NCBI RefSeq assembly: GCF_026870155.1
Contig: NZ_CP113975.1
Location: 434,001 to 498,000 of the forward strand
Length of the DNA stretch: 64,000 nucleotides
DNA from: Flavobacterium marginilacus
GTDB lineage: Bacteria; Bacteroidota; Bacteroidia; Flavobacteriales; Flavobacteriaceae
Reading direction: 5' to 3'
The notes beneath the pieces were generated by a model. The model was given only the letters and a program-made list of their open reading frames with translations, was not told the DNA's origin and did no database searches. Below are positions 39,459 through 48,530 of this stretch, piece by piece. A program made the translations under genes and the position numbers. Every line of letters starts with the position of its first letter. Position 1 is the stretch's first letter.

Positions 39459-41846
39459 ATGAAAAAAATAATTTTATTGCTTTTAATTTCCAATTTTTCC
39501 TTTGCCCAAAACGCAAACAGAAAATTTGAAAGTTATAAAGTAGTCCAAAACTCTTTGGAAATAAAAACATCTGACGGGCAGTATTTCATAAAACCCTATT
39601 CGGATAAAATAATTGAAACCACTTTTTTGCCTAAGGGCGAAAAATCAAATTCCAATTCGCATGCCGTTGTTTTAACTCCAGAAAAAACGGTTTTTAAAGT
39701 AAAGCAAACTCAAAACGAATTGGTGTATTCTTCAAACGGAATTTCGGTTACTATCACAAAAAGCCCTTTTCAAATTGCCTATTTGTACAAAAACAAAGAG
39801 TTGATTTCGGAGAAAAACGGATATGTAAAAAGAAATACAAACAGTAAGGAACAACCACAAGAAACTCTTGAGTTTAATTTGGATGCCTCCGAAGCGCTTT
39901 ATGGTGCTGGAGCGAGAGCATTGGGTATGAACCGTCGCGGAAACCGTTTGGAATTGTACAACCAAGCTGATTATGGATATGGAACACGTTCTAAGAAAAT
40001 GAATTTCTCTATTCCGCTAGTAATGTCTTCCAGAATTTATGCGGTTCATTTTGATAATGGTGCTATCGGGTGGTTGGATTTGGACAGTAAAAAAGATAAT
40101 ACTTTGGTTTATGAAACCATCTCTGGCAGAAAAACCTATCAGGTGATTGCAGGTGATTCGTGGGTTGATTTGACTTCAAATTACACAGCTTTGACAGGAA
40201 GACAGCCTCTTGTTCCTCGTTGGGTTTTGGGGAATTTCTCTAGTAGATTTGGGTACCATTCACAGGAAGAAGTGATGAAAACCATTGACAAATATTTGAA
40301 AGATGAAATCCCTGTCGATGCCATTATTCTTGATTTGTATTGGTTCGGGAAAACGGTTACGGGAACGATGGGGAATTTGGATTGGGACAAAGACAATTTC
40401 TCTGATCCAAAGAAAATGATAAGCGATTTGAACGGTAAAGGAGTTAAAACCGTTTTGATTACCGAGCCTTTCATATTGACAACTTCAAGTAGATGGCAAG
40501 ATGCAGTCGATAAGAAAGTTTTGGCAACAGACGATGCCGGAAATCCGTTTAAATATGATTTCTTTTTCGGGAATACCGGACTTGTAGATGTGTTTAAACC
40601 CGAAGGGAAAACTTGGTTTTGGAACATATATAAAAATCTAATCAATCAAGGAGTTGGCGGTTGGTGGGGCGATTTGGGAGAACCCGAAGTGTTTCCGTCA
40701 GCGTCCTTTACCGCACAGGGAAAAGCTGATGAAGTGCATAATATTTACGGCCATACTTGGGCCAAAATGATTAATGATGGCTACGTTAAGGATTTTCCAA
40801 ATGTGCGTCCGTTTATTTTGATGCGCGCCGGATATTCGGGATCACAGCATTACGGAATGATTCCGTGGTCGGGCGATGTAAGTCGTAGTTGGGAAGGATT
40901 ACAATCGCAACCCGAAATAGCATTGCAGATGGGAATGCAGGGAATGGCATATATGCATTCGGATTTGGGAGGATTTGCCGGAGATTATTTCGACAATGAG
41001 CTGTATGTTCGTTGGTTGCAGTACGGCGTATTTCAGCCGGTTTATCGTCCGCACGCGCAGGAAGATGTGGCTTCGGAACCTGTTAACAAAGACATTCTGA
41101 CCAAAGCCAAAGTCAAAAAACAAATCGAGTTGCGTTACCAAATGTTGCCGTACAATTACACTTTGGCTTTCGAAAATAACAACAAAGGCTTGCCATTGAT
41201 GCGTCCTTTGTTTTTTGAGGAACCAACCAATGACAAGTTACTGAATTCTTGCGATTCCTATTTGTGGGGAAATGATTTTTTGGTGACACCAATTACCAAA
41301 GCAGGAGTTACCAATGCAACTGTTTATTTCCCAAAAAACAACAATTGGTTTGATTTTTATACAGGACAAAAACACGAAGGAGGAAATATGGAGAACATTG
41401 CTGTTTTGGCAGATAATATTCCGGTGTTTGTTCGCGGAGGTGCATTTGTCCCGATGATTAAAACAATTCAGAACACGACAAAATATTCGTTGGCTAACTT
41501 TGATTTGCATTTTTATTTTGATGAAAAAACAATGTCAAGTTCAGGGAAATTATACAATGATGATGGATTGACTCCAAATGCTTTCGAAAAAGGAGCGTAT
41601 GAAATTTTGAATTTTTCAAGCAACGCTTCCGCAAAAGTTATTACATTGAAAATAACCACCACGGTTGGAAAAGAGTTTGTAAGCGTCGACAAAAATGTTA
41701 CTTTATTGGTTCACAACATCAGTTCAAAACCAACGAAAGTTACCGTTAACGGAGCGAATGTGGATTTTAAAACCAATGCTTCCACGCTTGAAATTCCGGT
41801 AGTATTGAAAAAAGGATTAGATAACGAAATCAAAATACAGCTATAA
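39459..41846 (+). CDS. Periplasmic GH31 alpha-glucosidase (795 aa)
   Basis: Releases glucose from maltooligosaccharides. The start is set at 39459, where MKKIILLLLISNFSFAQN gives a clean signal peptide; an in-frame ATG at 39435 lies inside a repeat. It has the GH31 N-terminal beta-sandwich with EALYGAGARALGMNRRGNRL, then the barrel with the nucleophile D in GGWWGDLGEPEVF (about residue 404), the acid/base D in IPWSGDVSRSWEGL (about residue 471) and MPYNYTLA-like LPYNYTLAFENNNK. It follows the GH13 and ends 1 nt before the next GH13 start. Confidence 0.93.
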   Translation: MKKIILLLLISNFSFAQNANRKFESYKVVQNSLEIKTSDGQYFIKPYSDKIIETTFLPKGEKSNSNSHAVVLTPEKTVFKVKQTQNELVYSSNGISVTITKSPFQIAYLYKNKELISEKNGYVKRNTNSKEQPQETLEFNLDASEALYGAGARALGMNRRGNRLELYNQADYGYGTRSKKMNFSIPLVMSSRIYAVHFDNGAIGWLDLDSKKDNTLVYETISGRKTYQVIAGDSWVDLTSNYTALTGRQPLVPRWVLGNFSSRFGYHSQEEVMKTIDKYLKDEIPVDAIILDLYWFGKTVTGTMGNLDWDKDNFSDPKKMISDLNGKGVKTVLITEPFILTTSSRWQDAVDKKVLATDDAGNPFKYDFFFGNTGLVDVFKPEGKTWFWNIYKNLINQGVGGWWGDLGEPEVFPSASFTAQGKADEVHNIYGHTWAKMINDGYVKDFPNVRPFILMRAGYSGSQHYGMIPWSGDVSRSWEGLQSQPEIALQMGMQGMAYMHSDLGGFAGDYFDNELYVRWLQYGVFQPVYRPHAQEDVASEPVNKDILTKAKVKKQIELRYQMLPYNYTLAFENNNKGLPLMRPLFFEEPTNDKLLNSCDSYLWGNDFLVTPITKAGVTNATVYFPKNNNWFDFYTGQKHEGGNMENIAVLADNIPVFVRGGAFVPMIKTIQNTTKYSLANFDLHFYFDEKTMSSSGKLYNDDGLTPNAFEKGAYEILNFSSNASAKVITLKITTTVGKEFVSVDKNVTLLVHNISSKPTKVTVNGANVDFKTNASTLEIPVVLKKGLDNEIKIQL

Positions 41847-41847
41847 A

Positions 41848-43512
41848 ATGATTAGAAAAACAATACTATCACTGTCGTTTTTGTTGGCAACGACTTTAGT
41901 ATTTGCACAAGCGAAAAAAAACGCTGTCGCAAAAACAGAAAAAACACCTTTCGTTTGGGAAGGGGCCAATTTATATTTTTTGATGACCGACCGTTTTAAC
42001 AATGGAGATAAATCGAATGATGTAAATTATAACAGAACTAAAACTGCCGGAAAACTTCGAGGTTTTGAAGGTGGAGACCTTAAAGGGATTATTCAAAAAA
42101 TAGACGAAGGTTACTTTACAAAATTAGGAATCAACGTGATTTGGTTCACACCTATTGTCGAACAAATTCATGACGGAGTCGATGAAGGAACAGGTTTTAG
42201 TTATGGATTTCACGGTTATTGGACAAGGGATTGGACGGCTTTGGATCCTAACTTCGGAACAAAAAAAGACTTGGCCGAATTGGTCAAAAAAGCGCACGCT
42301 AAAGGAATCCGAATCATGCTTGATGGGGTAATCAATCATACGGGACCGGTTACGCCTGTCGATACTGTTTGGCCTGAAGATTGGGTTCGCACAGGACCAA
42401 ATTGCAAATACAGCAATTTTGAAAATACTACTGCTTGTACATTGGTGGCCAATTTACCGGATGTAAAAACCGAAAGTAAAGTTGAAGTTTCACTCCCTCC
42501 TTTTTTGGTTGAAAAATGGAAAGCCGAAGGGAGATATGAAAAGGAAGTAGCTTCATTGGACGCTTTTTTCAAAAGAACGGGTTACCCAAGAACTCCAAAA
42601 TATTACATCATAAAGTGGTTAACTGACTACATCACTGAGTTCGGAATTGATGGTTACCGCGCCGATACGGTGAAACATACAGACGAAAGCGTTTGGGCCG
42701 ATTTCAAAACCCAATGTGATTACGCTTTCGCACAATGGAAAAAAAATAATCCTACGAAAGTTTTGGACAACAACCCATTTTACACCATTGCCGAAGTCTA
42801 TAATTACAATATCAGCAACGGAAAACTATTCGATTTTGGGGACAAAAAAGTAAATTATTACGAGAATGGTTTTACGGCGATGATCAATTTTGAGTTCAAA
42901 AGCGATGCTCAAAAAGACTATTCTACCCTGTTTTCAAAATATTCAGGCTTACTGAACAATCAATTGAAAGGCAATAGTGTTCTGAATTATTTGTCTTCTC
43001 ACGACGATGGTGGCCCTTTTGATGCCAAACGTACCAAAAGCATCGAAAGCGGAACAAAATTACTTTTGACTCCCGGTATTTCGCAAATGTATTATGGCGA
43101 TGAATCTGCTCGATCGCTTGTGGTCGAAGGAACTCAGGGCGATGCTATATTGCGTTCTAATATGAATTGGGAAGCCATAAAAACAAATCCCGAAACCCAA
43201 AAAGTGTTGTTGCATTGGCAAAAACTAGGTCAGTTCAGAAAGAATCATCCATCGGTTGGAGCCGGCGTGAATATAGAGATTTCGACAAAACCGTATGTTT
43301 GTTCACGAACTTTTACCAAAGGGAAATATAAAGACACAGTCGTAATCGGATTGGATTTAGCCAAGGGGAAAAAGGAAATCCCTGTGGGCTCAGCCTTCAA
43401 GGAAGGAGCCAAAGTTAGGGATGCTTATTCCGGAAAAACAGCAACCGTTTTGAATGGAAAAGTGACTGTTGACAGTGAGTTTGATATTGTTTTGTTGGAA
43501 TCGATGAAGTAA
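41848..43512 (+). CDS. Periplasmic GH13 alpha-amylase (554 aa)
   Basis: It has a signal peptide (MIRKTILSLSFLLATTLVFAQ), then a GH13 barrel from about residue 30: YFLMTDRFNNGD, MLDGVINHTGP (about 160), DGYRADTVKH with the nucleophile D (about 270), IAEVYNYN with the acid/base E (about 315) and LSSHDDGGPFD (about 382). The HDDGG variant and the insert around NTTACTLVANLPDV distinguish it from the other two GH13 enzymes in the window. It is translationally adjacent (1 nt) to the GH31 gene. Its product profile is unknown. Confidence 0.9.
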   Translation: MIRKTILSLSFLLATTLVFAQAKKNAVAKTEKTPFVWEGANLYFLMTDRFNNGDKSNDVNYNRTKTAGKLRGFEGGDLKGIIQKIDEGYFTKLGINVIWFTPIVEQIHDGVDEGTGFSYGFHGYWTRDWTALDPNFGTKKDLAELVKKAHAKGIRIMLDGVINHTGPVTPVDTVWPEDWVRTGPNCKYSNFENTTACTLVANLPDVKTESKVEVSLPPFLVEKWKAEGRYEKEVASLDAFFKRTGYPRTPKYYIIKWLTDYITEFGIDGYRADTVKHTDESVWADFKTQCDYAFAQWKKNNPTKVLDNNPFYTIAEVYNYNISNGKLFDFGDKKVNYYENGFTAMINFEFKSDAQKDYSTLFSKYSGLLNNQLKGNSVLNYLSSHDDGGPFDAKRTKSIESGTKLLLTPGISQMYYGDESARSLVVEGTQGDAILRSNMNWEAIKTNPETQKVLLHWQKLGQFRKNHPSVGAGVNIEISTKPYVCSRTFTKGKYKDTVVIGLDLAKGKKEIPVGSAFKEGAKVRDAYSGKTATVLNGKVTVDSEFDIVLLESMK

Positions 43513-43519
43513 ATTTTAC

Positions 43520-43553
43520 AGATCTAACGGGTTTTTAAAACCTGTTGGGTCTA
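43520..43553. repeat. REP-like dyad AACGGGTTTT / AAAACCTGTT
   Basis: It has nearly perfect inverted arms (one mismatch) with outer AGATCT / GGGTCT extending the pairing. It lies just after the amylase stop, before a real terminator. Confidence 0.55.
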
Positions 43554-43593
43554 ACTTAAAAATAGCATTATCATAATTTATTAGTTTTAAATT

Positions 43594-43626
43594 GCCTCGG
43601 GCTTTAGCTCGAGGTTTTTTTTTATT
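43594..43626 (+). terminator. Terminator of the maltose operon
   Basis: CCTCGGGC pairs with GCTCGAGG around TTTA (43595-43614), followed by a run of T residues. Confidence 0.8.
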
Positions 43627-43634
43627 TTAGTAAG

Positions 43635-44321
43635 ATGAAAAAAATGCTAAAAATAGGGCACCGAGGAGCCAAAGGATACGAACCCGAAAACACTTTAATT
43701 TCATTCGAAAAAGCAATTACAATGGGTGCAGACGGAATCGAATTGGATGTGCATCTTAGTATAGACGGACATTTGATTGTCATCCACGACGAAACCATAG
43801 ACCGAACCACAAACGGCAAAGGAGTTGTAAACCAATTAACATTGGAGGAATTAAAGTCTTTTACAATCAATGGCGAATATACAATTCCAACATTGGATGA
43901 GGTTTTGGATTTGGTTAACCAAAGATGTTTTGTAAATATTGAATTAAAAAATCAGGATACAGCGGAGAAAGTGGTTCAATTGATAGAACATTATATTTCA
44001 GAAAAAAAATGGGATCACAGCCATTTTATAGTCTCCAGTTTCGATTGGAATGCCTTACAACAAGTCCGTTTTTTAAACAACGACATCCGAATTGGAGTTT
44101 TAACCGAAACCGATATGGATTTGGCCATTTCTTTCGCCCGATTTATGAAAGCCGAAGCCTTGCACCCCGATTTTCAATTATTGACAAAGGATTATACCAC
44201 CAAAATTCAGGAGAAAGGAATCCTTGTTTTTCCGTGGACGGTAAATGAAATTGATGATATTCAAAAAATGAAATCGTTAAAAGTGGATGGCATCATCACC
44301 GATTTTTTGGATAGGGTTTAA
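43635..44321 (+). CDS. Glycerophosphodiester phosphodiesterase family protein (228 aa)
   Basis: Hydrolyses glycerophosphodiesters to sn-glycerol 3-phosphate and an alcohol. It has the GDPD core: IGHRGAKGYEPENTLISFEKAI (H and R catalytic, E metal), ELDVHLSIDGHLIVIHDETIDRTT (second metal and catalytic His), NIELKN and a C-terminal FPWTVNEIDDIQKM with DGIITDFLD. There is no signal peptide, so it is probably cytoplasmic. It lies after the starch operon terminator and is likely independent of it. Confidence 0.93.
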   Translation: MKKMLKIGHRGAKGYEPENTLISFEKAITMGADGIELDVHLSIDGHLIVIHDETIDRTTNGKGVVNQLTLEELKSFTINGEYTIPTLDEVLDLVNQRCFVNIELKNQDTAEKVVQLIEHYISEKKWDHSHFIVSSFDWNALQQVRFLNNDIRIGVLTETDMDLAISFARFMKAEALHPDFQLLTKDYTTKIQEKGILVFPWTVNEIDDIQKMKSLKVDGIITDFLDRV

Positions 44322-44328
44322 AAATGTT

Positions 44329-44452
44329 AAACACGAATTATCACTAATTATATGCAAAGTTGAAATATAATTACACAAATTCTAGTTGTTTTTAGAATTC
44401 GTGTAATTTTAAAAGAGGTTTTAATTCGTGCCAATTTGTGTAATTCGTGTTT
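44329..44452. repeat. Nested dyads built from an AATTCGTGT word
   Basis: Outer arms AAACACGAATTA (44329-44340) and TAATTCGTGTTT (44441-44452) are perfect inverses. Inside, AATTACACAAATTCTA (44369-44384) and TAGAATTCGTGTAATT (44393-44408) pair with one mismatch. More copies of the word AATTCGTG / AATTTGTG lie between them. It fills the gap before the flavoprotein gene. Confidence 0.7.
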
Positions 44453-44498
44453 GTTTTTTTTAATGTTTACATTTGCATTTCAATTCTTTTACAAAATA

Positions 44499-45707
44499 AT
44501 GATTCAAAATTTTGACATACTCGTTGTTGGCGGTGGCGCTTCCGGTTTTTTCACGGCAATTAATATCGTGGAGAAAAACCCGAAAATGAAAGTTGCCATT
44601 TTAGAAAGAGGAGCTGAAGTATTGGCAAAAGTCCGTGTTTCAGGAGGTGGCCGTTGTAATGTGACGCATGCCTGTTTTGAGCCTAATGAGTTGGTCAAGT
44701 TTTATCCCCGTGGAGAAAAAGAGTTACGTGGGCCATTTCATCAGTTTTGTTCGGGTGACACTATTGAATGGTTCGAAAAACACGGCGTGGAATTGAAAAT
44801 CGAAGAAGACGGCCGTATGTTTCCAGTTTCGAATTCCTCGCAAACGATAATTGATTGTTTTGTAAAAGCGACACAAAAGCTTGGAATCAAAGTTTTCACG
44901 GGTCAAAGTGTGCAGTCCATTTTCAAAAAAGACAATTTTTGGAAAGTAGAAACACAAAATGAAAATTACATTGCTGAAAAATTGGTTCTTGCCACAGGCA
45001 GTAATCCTAAAGTTTGGGAAATGCTTCAAAAACAAGGGCATGCAATTGTGAATCCGGTTCCTTCTTTATTTACCTTCAACATAAAAGATCCCCGAATTAA
45101 AGAATTGCCAGGAGTATCAGCTCAAGTTACCGTAAAAGTAAAAGACACAAAGCTGACTTCAACCGGTCCATTGTTGATCACACATTGGGGAATGAGCGGT
45201 CCGGCTATCTTGAAATTATCGGCTTGGGGAGCGAGGATTTTACACGACAAGAACTATCAGTTTACCATTTACGTGAATTGGCTCAACGATCTTGATGCCG
45301 AAGATGCAGAGAAAATCTTAAAAACCACCAAACAGGAACACGCCAAAAAATCGGTTTCCAAGAAATCGGCGGTTGATTTAACCAATCGTCTTTGGGAAAG
45401 TCTAGTATTAGCTTCAGGAATTCCTGCCGATACAAAATGGGCTGATTTGTCTAAAACCCAATTGCAAAACTTGGTAAATCAATTAACGAATGGCACTTTT
45501 CAGGTAAATGGTAAAAGTACTTTCAAAGAAGAATTCGTAACCGCCGGCGGAATCGATTTAAAGGAAATCAATTTTAAAACGATGGAAAGTAAACTTCACG
45601 AGAATCTTTATTTTGCAGGGGAAATCATGAATATCGACGCCATTACCGGCGGATTCAATTTCCAAAATGCCTGGACAAGTGGGTTTATTTTGGCAAATGC
45701 AGTATAA
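44499..45707 (+). CDS. BaiN/HI0933-family NAD(P)/FAD-dependent oxidoreductase (402 aa)
   Basis: A flavoprotein of the HI0933/BaiN family; members of known function reduce steroid or tetracycline-like substrates, but the role here is unknown. It has the Rossmann FAD motif ILVVGGGASGFFTAINIV, then VSGGGRCNVTHAC and the C-terminal GGFNFQNAWTSGFILANA block. The start is taken as ATG 44499 (MIQNFDILV); an upstream TTG at 44436 would add residues encoded by a repeat. It ends just before a convergent gene. Confidence 0.9.
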   Translation: MIQNFDILVVGGGASGFFTAINIVEKNPKMKVAILERGAEVLAKVRVSGGGRCNVTHACFEPNELVKFYPRGEKELRGPFHQFCSGDTIEWFEKHGVELKIEEDGRMFPVSNSSQTIIDCFVKATQKLGIKVFTGQSVQSIFKKDNFWKVETQNENYIAEKLVLATGSNPKVWEMLQKQGHAIVNPVPSLFTFNIKDPRIKELPGVSAQVTVKVKDTKLTSTGPLLITHWGMSGPAILKLSAWGARILHDKNYQFTIYVNWLNDLDAEDAEKILKTTKQEHAKKSVSKKSAVDLTNRLWESLVLASGIPADTKWADLSKTQLQNLVNQLTNGTFQVNGKSTFKEEFVTAGGIDLKEINFKTMESKLHENLYFAGEIMNIDAITGGFNFQNAWTSGFILANAV

Positions 45708-45727
45708 ACAATTCCTTCTTTTCCCAA

Positions 45728-47035
45728 TTAGTGCTGTTGTCGATGTTCTTCTATTAATGTCTCAATTTCTGTGCTCGATGGCCTAGGAGCATCTTTGTGT
45801 ATGATTAAGCCGTTTTTTCCAAACAAGACATAACGAGGGATTGGACCTAAATTTATATCTTTCAATAGCTGATCATTATCTGATTTTGAAAGCAAAAAAC
45901 TGTTGTCATTGTTCAGAATGTCAGGATATTGAGCCATTGATTTTTCCCATGCTGAGGCACTTCTATCAACCGATAAAAAAAGAAAAACGATATCAGGATA
46001 TTTCTCCATCAGTTTTTTTTCACTTGGGAATTCTTCACGGCAAGGTTTGCACCAAGAAGCCCAAAAATCGACTAAAACTAATTGACCTCGATATTTACCG
46101 ATCTTATTTTGCAAGATAAATGGTGCCTTTTTAGGCTGCAAATCTAGATTTATAGCATTTAGATATTCTTGGTCTTTACAGTTTTTTATAAATACGTCAA
46201 TCGAAGCCTGATCTGCTTTTTCTTTGGATTCCCTACTATTTAGAGTGAAATTGATAAAGGTATACAACAAATAATCCTTGATTTTTTGATTTTCGATAGC
46301 TGTGGCTGTAAAGTTAACTTGATTGTAAAGATTGATTGTTTTACCTTCTTTTTTTAAAGACTTACGAACATAATTTTGTATTAAATCACGGTATTCATCA
46401 ACAATAATTAATTCATCCGCATCTTGAAAACTTTTTTCAATTGATGAAAAAGTTAGTGGGTTAATTTCTTTACTTTCAAGATCATTGTTTTTTATTAATG
46501 ACCAGTACATCGTTTTGAAATATTGATAAAATTCTTTTGAAACCTTATTGTTTTTGTAATAATCTTCTAATAATTCTTGCTCTTTTAAGTAAATTGGGTC
46601 AAAATATTTTATCATTTTGTTCAATAAACGAATCTGCTTTAATTCATTATAATCCGAAATGTTTTCAGCTTTTCCAAATTTTTCAAAACAAGTATTTATA
46701 AATTGGGACTCTAGTTGGCGGTATTGGTTAGTTTTACAGAAATAATCAATTAATCCTTTTTCGTTTATTGTAAATTCAATGATTTCATTCGGCAGAGCAA
46801 AAATTGGAGTTTCTTTTTTAAAGTCAATACATTTGATTATTATTGGAGTTTCTGTCTTTAGTGTGAAAATTCTATTTTTTTCATTTATAACTGTGGGTTC
46901 ATTTAAAAATTTTAATTGCCGACAGACAATTGGAATGTTTTCTTGTTTTTCCCCTTTGTATCTTAAAACAATTTCTTGAGAGTAAGACACTGTAGCCACC
47001 CACAAAAAAAGAAATATAGTTTTAAATTGTAACAT
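45728..47035 (-). CDS. TlpA-like thioredoxin family protein (435 aa)
   Basis: It has a signal peptide (MLQFKTIFLFLWVATVSYSQ), a long helical N-terminal region (residues 25-310) without a recognised domain, and a C-terminal thioredoxin fold with LVDFWASWCKPCREEFPSE (active-site CxxC) and FLFLSVDRS. Probably periplasmic, where it would reduce or exchange disulfides of exported proteins. The N-terminal half resembles the DUF4369-like region often found in flavobacterial TlpA proteins only in general form. It converges with the flavoprotein gene. Confidence 0.88.
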   Translation of the reverse strand: MLQFKTIFLFLWVATVSYSQEIVLRYKGEKQENIPIVCRQLKFLNEPTVINEKNRIFTLKTETPIIIKCIDFKKETPIFALPNEIIEFTINEKGLIDYFCKTNQYRQLESQFINTCFEKFGKAENISDYNELKQIRLLNKMIKYFDPIYLKEQELLEDYYKNNKVSKEFYQYFKTMYWSLIKNNDLESKEINPLTFSSIEKSFQDADELIIVDEYRDLIQNYVRKSLKKEGKTINLYNQVNFTATAIENQKIKDYLLYTFINFTLNSRESKEKADQASIDVFIKNCKDQEYLNAINLDLQPKKAPFILQNKIGKYRGQLVLVDFWASWCKPCREEFPSEKKLMEKYPDIVFLFLSVDRSASAWEKSMAQYPDILNNDNSFLLSKSDNDQLLKDINLGPIPRYVLFGKNGLIIHKDAPRPSSTEIETLIEEHRQQH

Positions 47036-47176
47036 ATCAGTAGTTTATTTTTCAAATATATAAAATCACACATAAAATTATCGATTATTTTAGTGTTTAA
47101 TTAACAAAAAATTACATCAATTATAAGTTTTTCTTAAATACTATGAGATATATTTACTTTCGATAAACTCTTATAA

Positions 47177-47920
47177 ATGAAAGTAAAATTACTTATTGCG
47201 TTATCCTTGATTGTAAGCCAATTCAGCTTTTCACAAACTGAAAAAAATCTAAAAGGAGTAGTGTCATCAGAGAATTTTTTATTATCAAACGTAGATGTCA
47301 TTAATAAAACTTCTCAGAAAAGTGTTAAAACCAATGAAAATGGTGAATTTATAATTGCCGTTAAAGCTAATGACAGCCTGCTTTTCTATATTAAAGATTT
47401 TCATTTAAAAAGGCTGAAAGTCTCTCAAAAACAGATTGAGCTAAACAATCTTGAAGTTGAAATGCTTAAAAAAGCCGAACAATTAGAGGAAGTGGTAGTT
47501 GCCAAAAAACAAAGTATAAAATTAAGCACGGACAAGGCATACGAGCAAAGTAAACTAGATGGATATGCTACAGAAAAGTTTGATAATAGAGAGGGACATC
47601 AGGCTATGAGAGATGGAACTTTTGTTAACGGATTAAATTTTATTACTATTGGCAAAAAGCTTTTACAACTATTCTCAAAAGAAAAAGAACCAGAAAAAGA
47701 AACTCCACCAGAAATTGAATTTGCTGTATTGGCAAAAAACACATGTGATCAAAAATTTTATCTGGAAACTTTAAAATTAAAACCGGAAGAGATTAATCTT
47801 TTTCTTCAATTTTGCGATTTAGATCCTAAATCAAAAAAAATAATGGAGCATAACAATGTGCTAAGCATGATGGATTTTCTTTCGGTTAAAAACGTTGAAT
47901 TTCAGAAGTTAAAAAACTAA
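47177..47920 (+). CDS. Secreted CarboxypepD_reg-like protein of unknown role (247 aa)
   Basis: It has a signal peptide (MKVKLLIALSLIVSQFSFSQ), then a carboxypeptidase-regulatory-like beta domain (LKGVVSSENFLLSNVDVINKTSQKSVKTNENGEF), the same module that opens SusC receptors. The rest is charged and helical, with no known domain (residues about 110-247). It is separated from the neighbouring TspO gene by 4 nt (convergent). Its role is unknown; it looks like a free-standing relative of the SusC N-terminal module. Confidence 0.8.
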   Translation: MKVKLLIALSLIVSQFSFSQTEKNLKGVVSSENFLLSNVDVINKTSQKSVKTNENGEFIIAVKANDSLLFYIKDFHLKRLKVSQKQIELNNLEVEMLKKAEQLEEVVVAKKQSIKLSTDKAYEQSKLDGYATEKFDNREGHQAMRDGTFVNGLNFITIGKKLLQLFSKEKEPEKETPPEIEFAVLAKNTCDQKFYLETLKLKPEEINLFLQFCDLDPKSKKIMEHNNVLSMMDFLSVKNVEFQKLKN

Positions 47921-47924
47921 ATAT

Positions 47925-48401
47925 TTATCTATTCAGCCACCAAATACTTCCATTCAAAATAGTCGCAAAACTTACCCAAAGTAAACATGGAATAAACAAA
48001 TAACCCGAAATTTTATTGATTTTGGCAAACTGAATATAGGTTTCATAGATCATTAACCAAAGGACAATTATTTCCAGTCCAGCCAGCATCGGGTTTTTAA
48101 GTCCAAAAAACAAATACGACCATAAAGCATTTAAAGCCAGTTGAATGGCGAAGAACTGCAGTGCTTTTTTAACGGCTTCTTTTTCGAAATCAATTCTGTC
48201 CCAAACTAATCCTGCCGCAATTCCCATCATAATGTAAAGCATGCTCCACACGGGAGCAAACACCCAATTGGGCGGGTTGAAACTCGGTTTAATCAATGTG
48301 GGATACCAAGTCGTAATGGCTGATCGGGTAACAATTCCAGAAAAATAGCCAATAACGAGACAAGTAACAACAATAGATAATATTCGGGTAAGCTTATTCA
48401 T
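47925..48401 (-). CDS. TspO/MBR family protein (158 aa)
   Basis: A five-helix membrane protein of the TspO/peripheral benzodiazepine receptor family, which binds porphyrins and related ligands. The landmark region is TTWYPTLIKPSFNPPNWVFAPVWSMLYIMMGIAAGLVWD, with the Trp-rich pattern of the family, then ALNALWSYLFFGLKNPMLAGLEI and the end IWWLNR. The length of about 158 aa is normal. It converges on the previous gene and diverges from the mevalonate decarboxylase gene. Confidence 0.94.
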   Translation of the reverse strand: MNKLTRILSIVVTCLVIGYFSGIVTRSAITTWYPTLIKPSFNPPNWVFAPVWSMLYIMMGIAAGLVWDRIDFEKEAVKKALQFFAIQLALNALWSYLFFGLKNPMLAGLEIIVLWLMIYETYIQFAKINKISGYLFIPCLLWVSFATILNGSIWWLNR

Positions 48402-48452
48402 TTTCTTCTAATTTTTGAGTTCAAAAATACTTAAATCTTTTTTAATTTATTT

Positions 48453-48494
48453 AAGTTTCTTAGCTACTTAGGAACTCAGAAACTTAGCAACTTT
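48453..48494. repeat. Word-repeat dyad AAGTTTCTTAG / CTCAGAAACTT
   Basis: It has inverted arms with one mismatch (48453-48463 and 48475-48485) and further copies of the words TTAGCTACTTAGG and ACTTAGCAAC. It lies just upstream of the -7 box of the diphosphomevalonate decarboxylase gene. Confidence 0.5.
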
Positions 48495-48506
48495 ATCAAA
48501 AAAAAG

Positions 48507-48514
48507 TATCTTTG
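48507..48514 (+). promoter_or_regulatory. -7 box of the diphosphomevalonate decarboxylase gene
   Basis: TATCTTTG fits the TAnnTTTG consensus. The -33 is only TTA (48484-48486) and lies within the preceding repeat. The start codon is 16 nt downstream, so the leader is very short. Confidence 0.6.
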
Positions 48515-48530
48515 CCGAAAATTATTATTT

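Noticed and set aside
44436..44498. Upstream TTG start for the flavoprotein
   Set aside because: The additional residues come from a repeat element, and the FAD motif begins right after the ATG at 44499.
16622..48494. CRISPR array suspicion at word-repeat spacers
   Set aside because: Repeats are inverted and imperfect, with no evenly spaced unit of 25-40 nt and no cas gene in the window.
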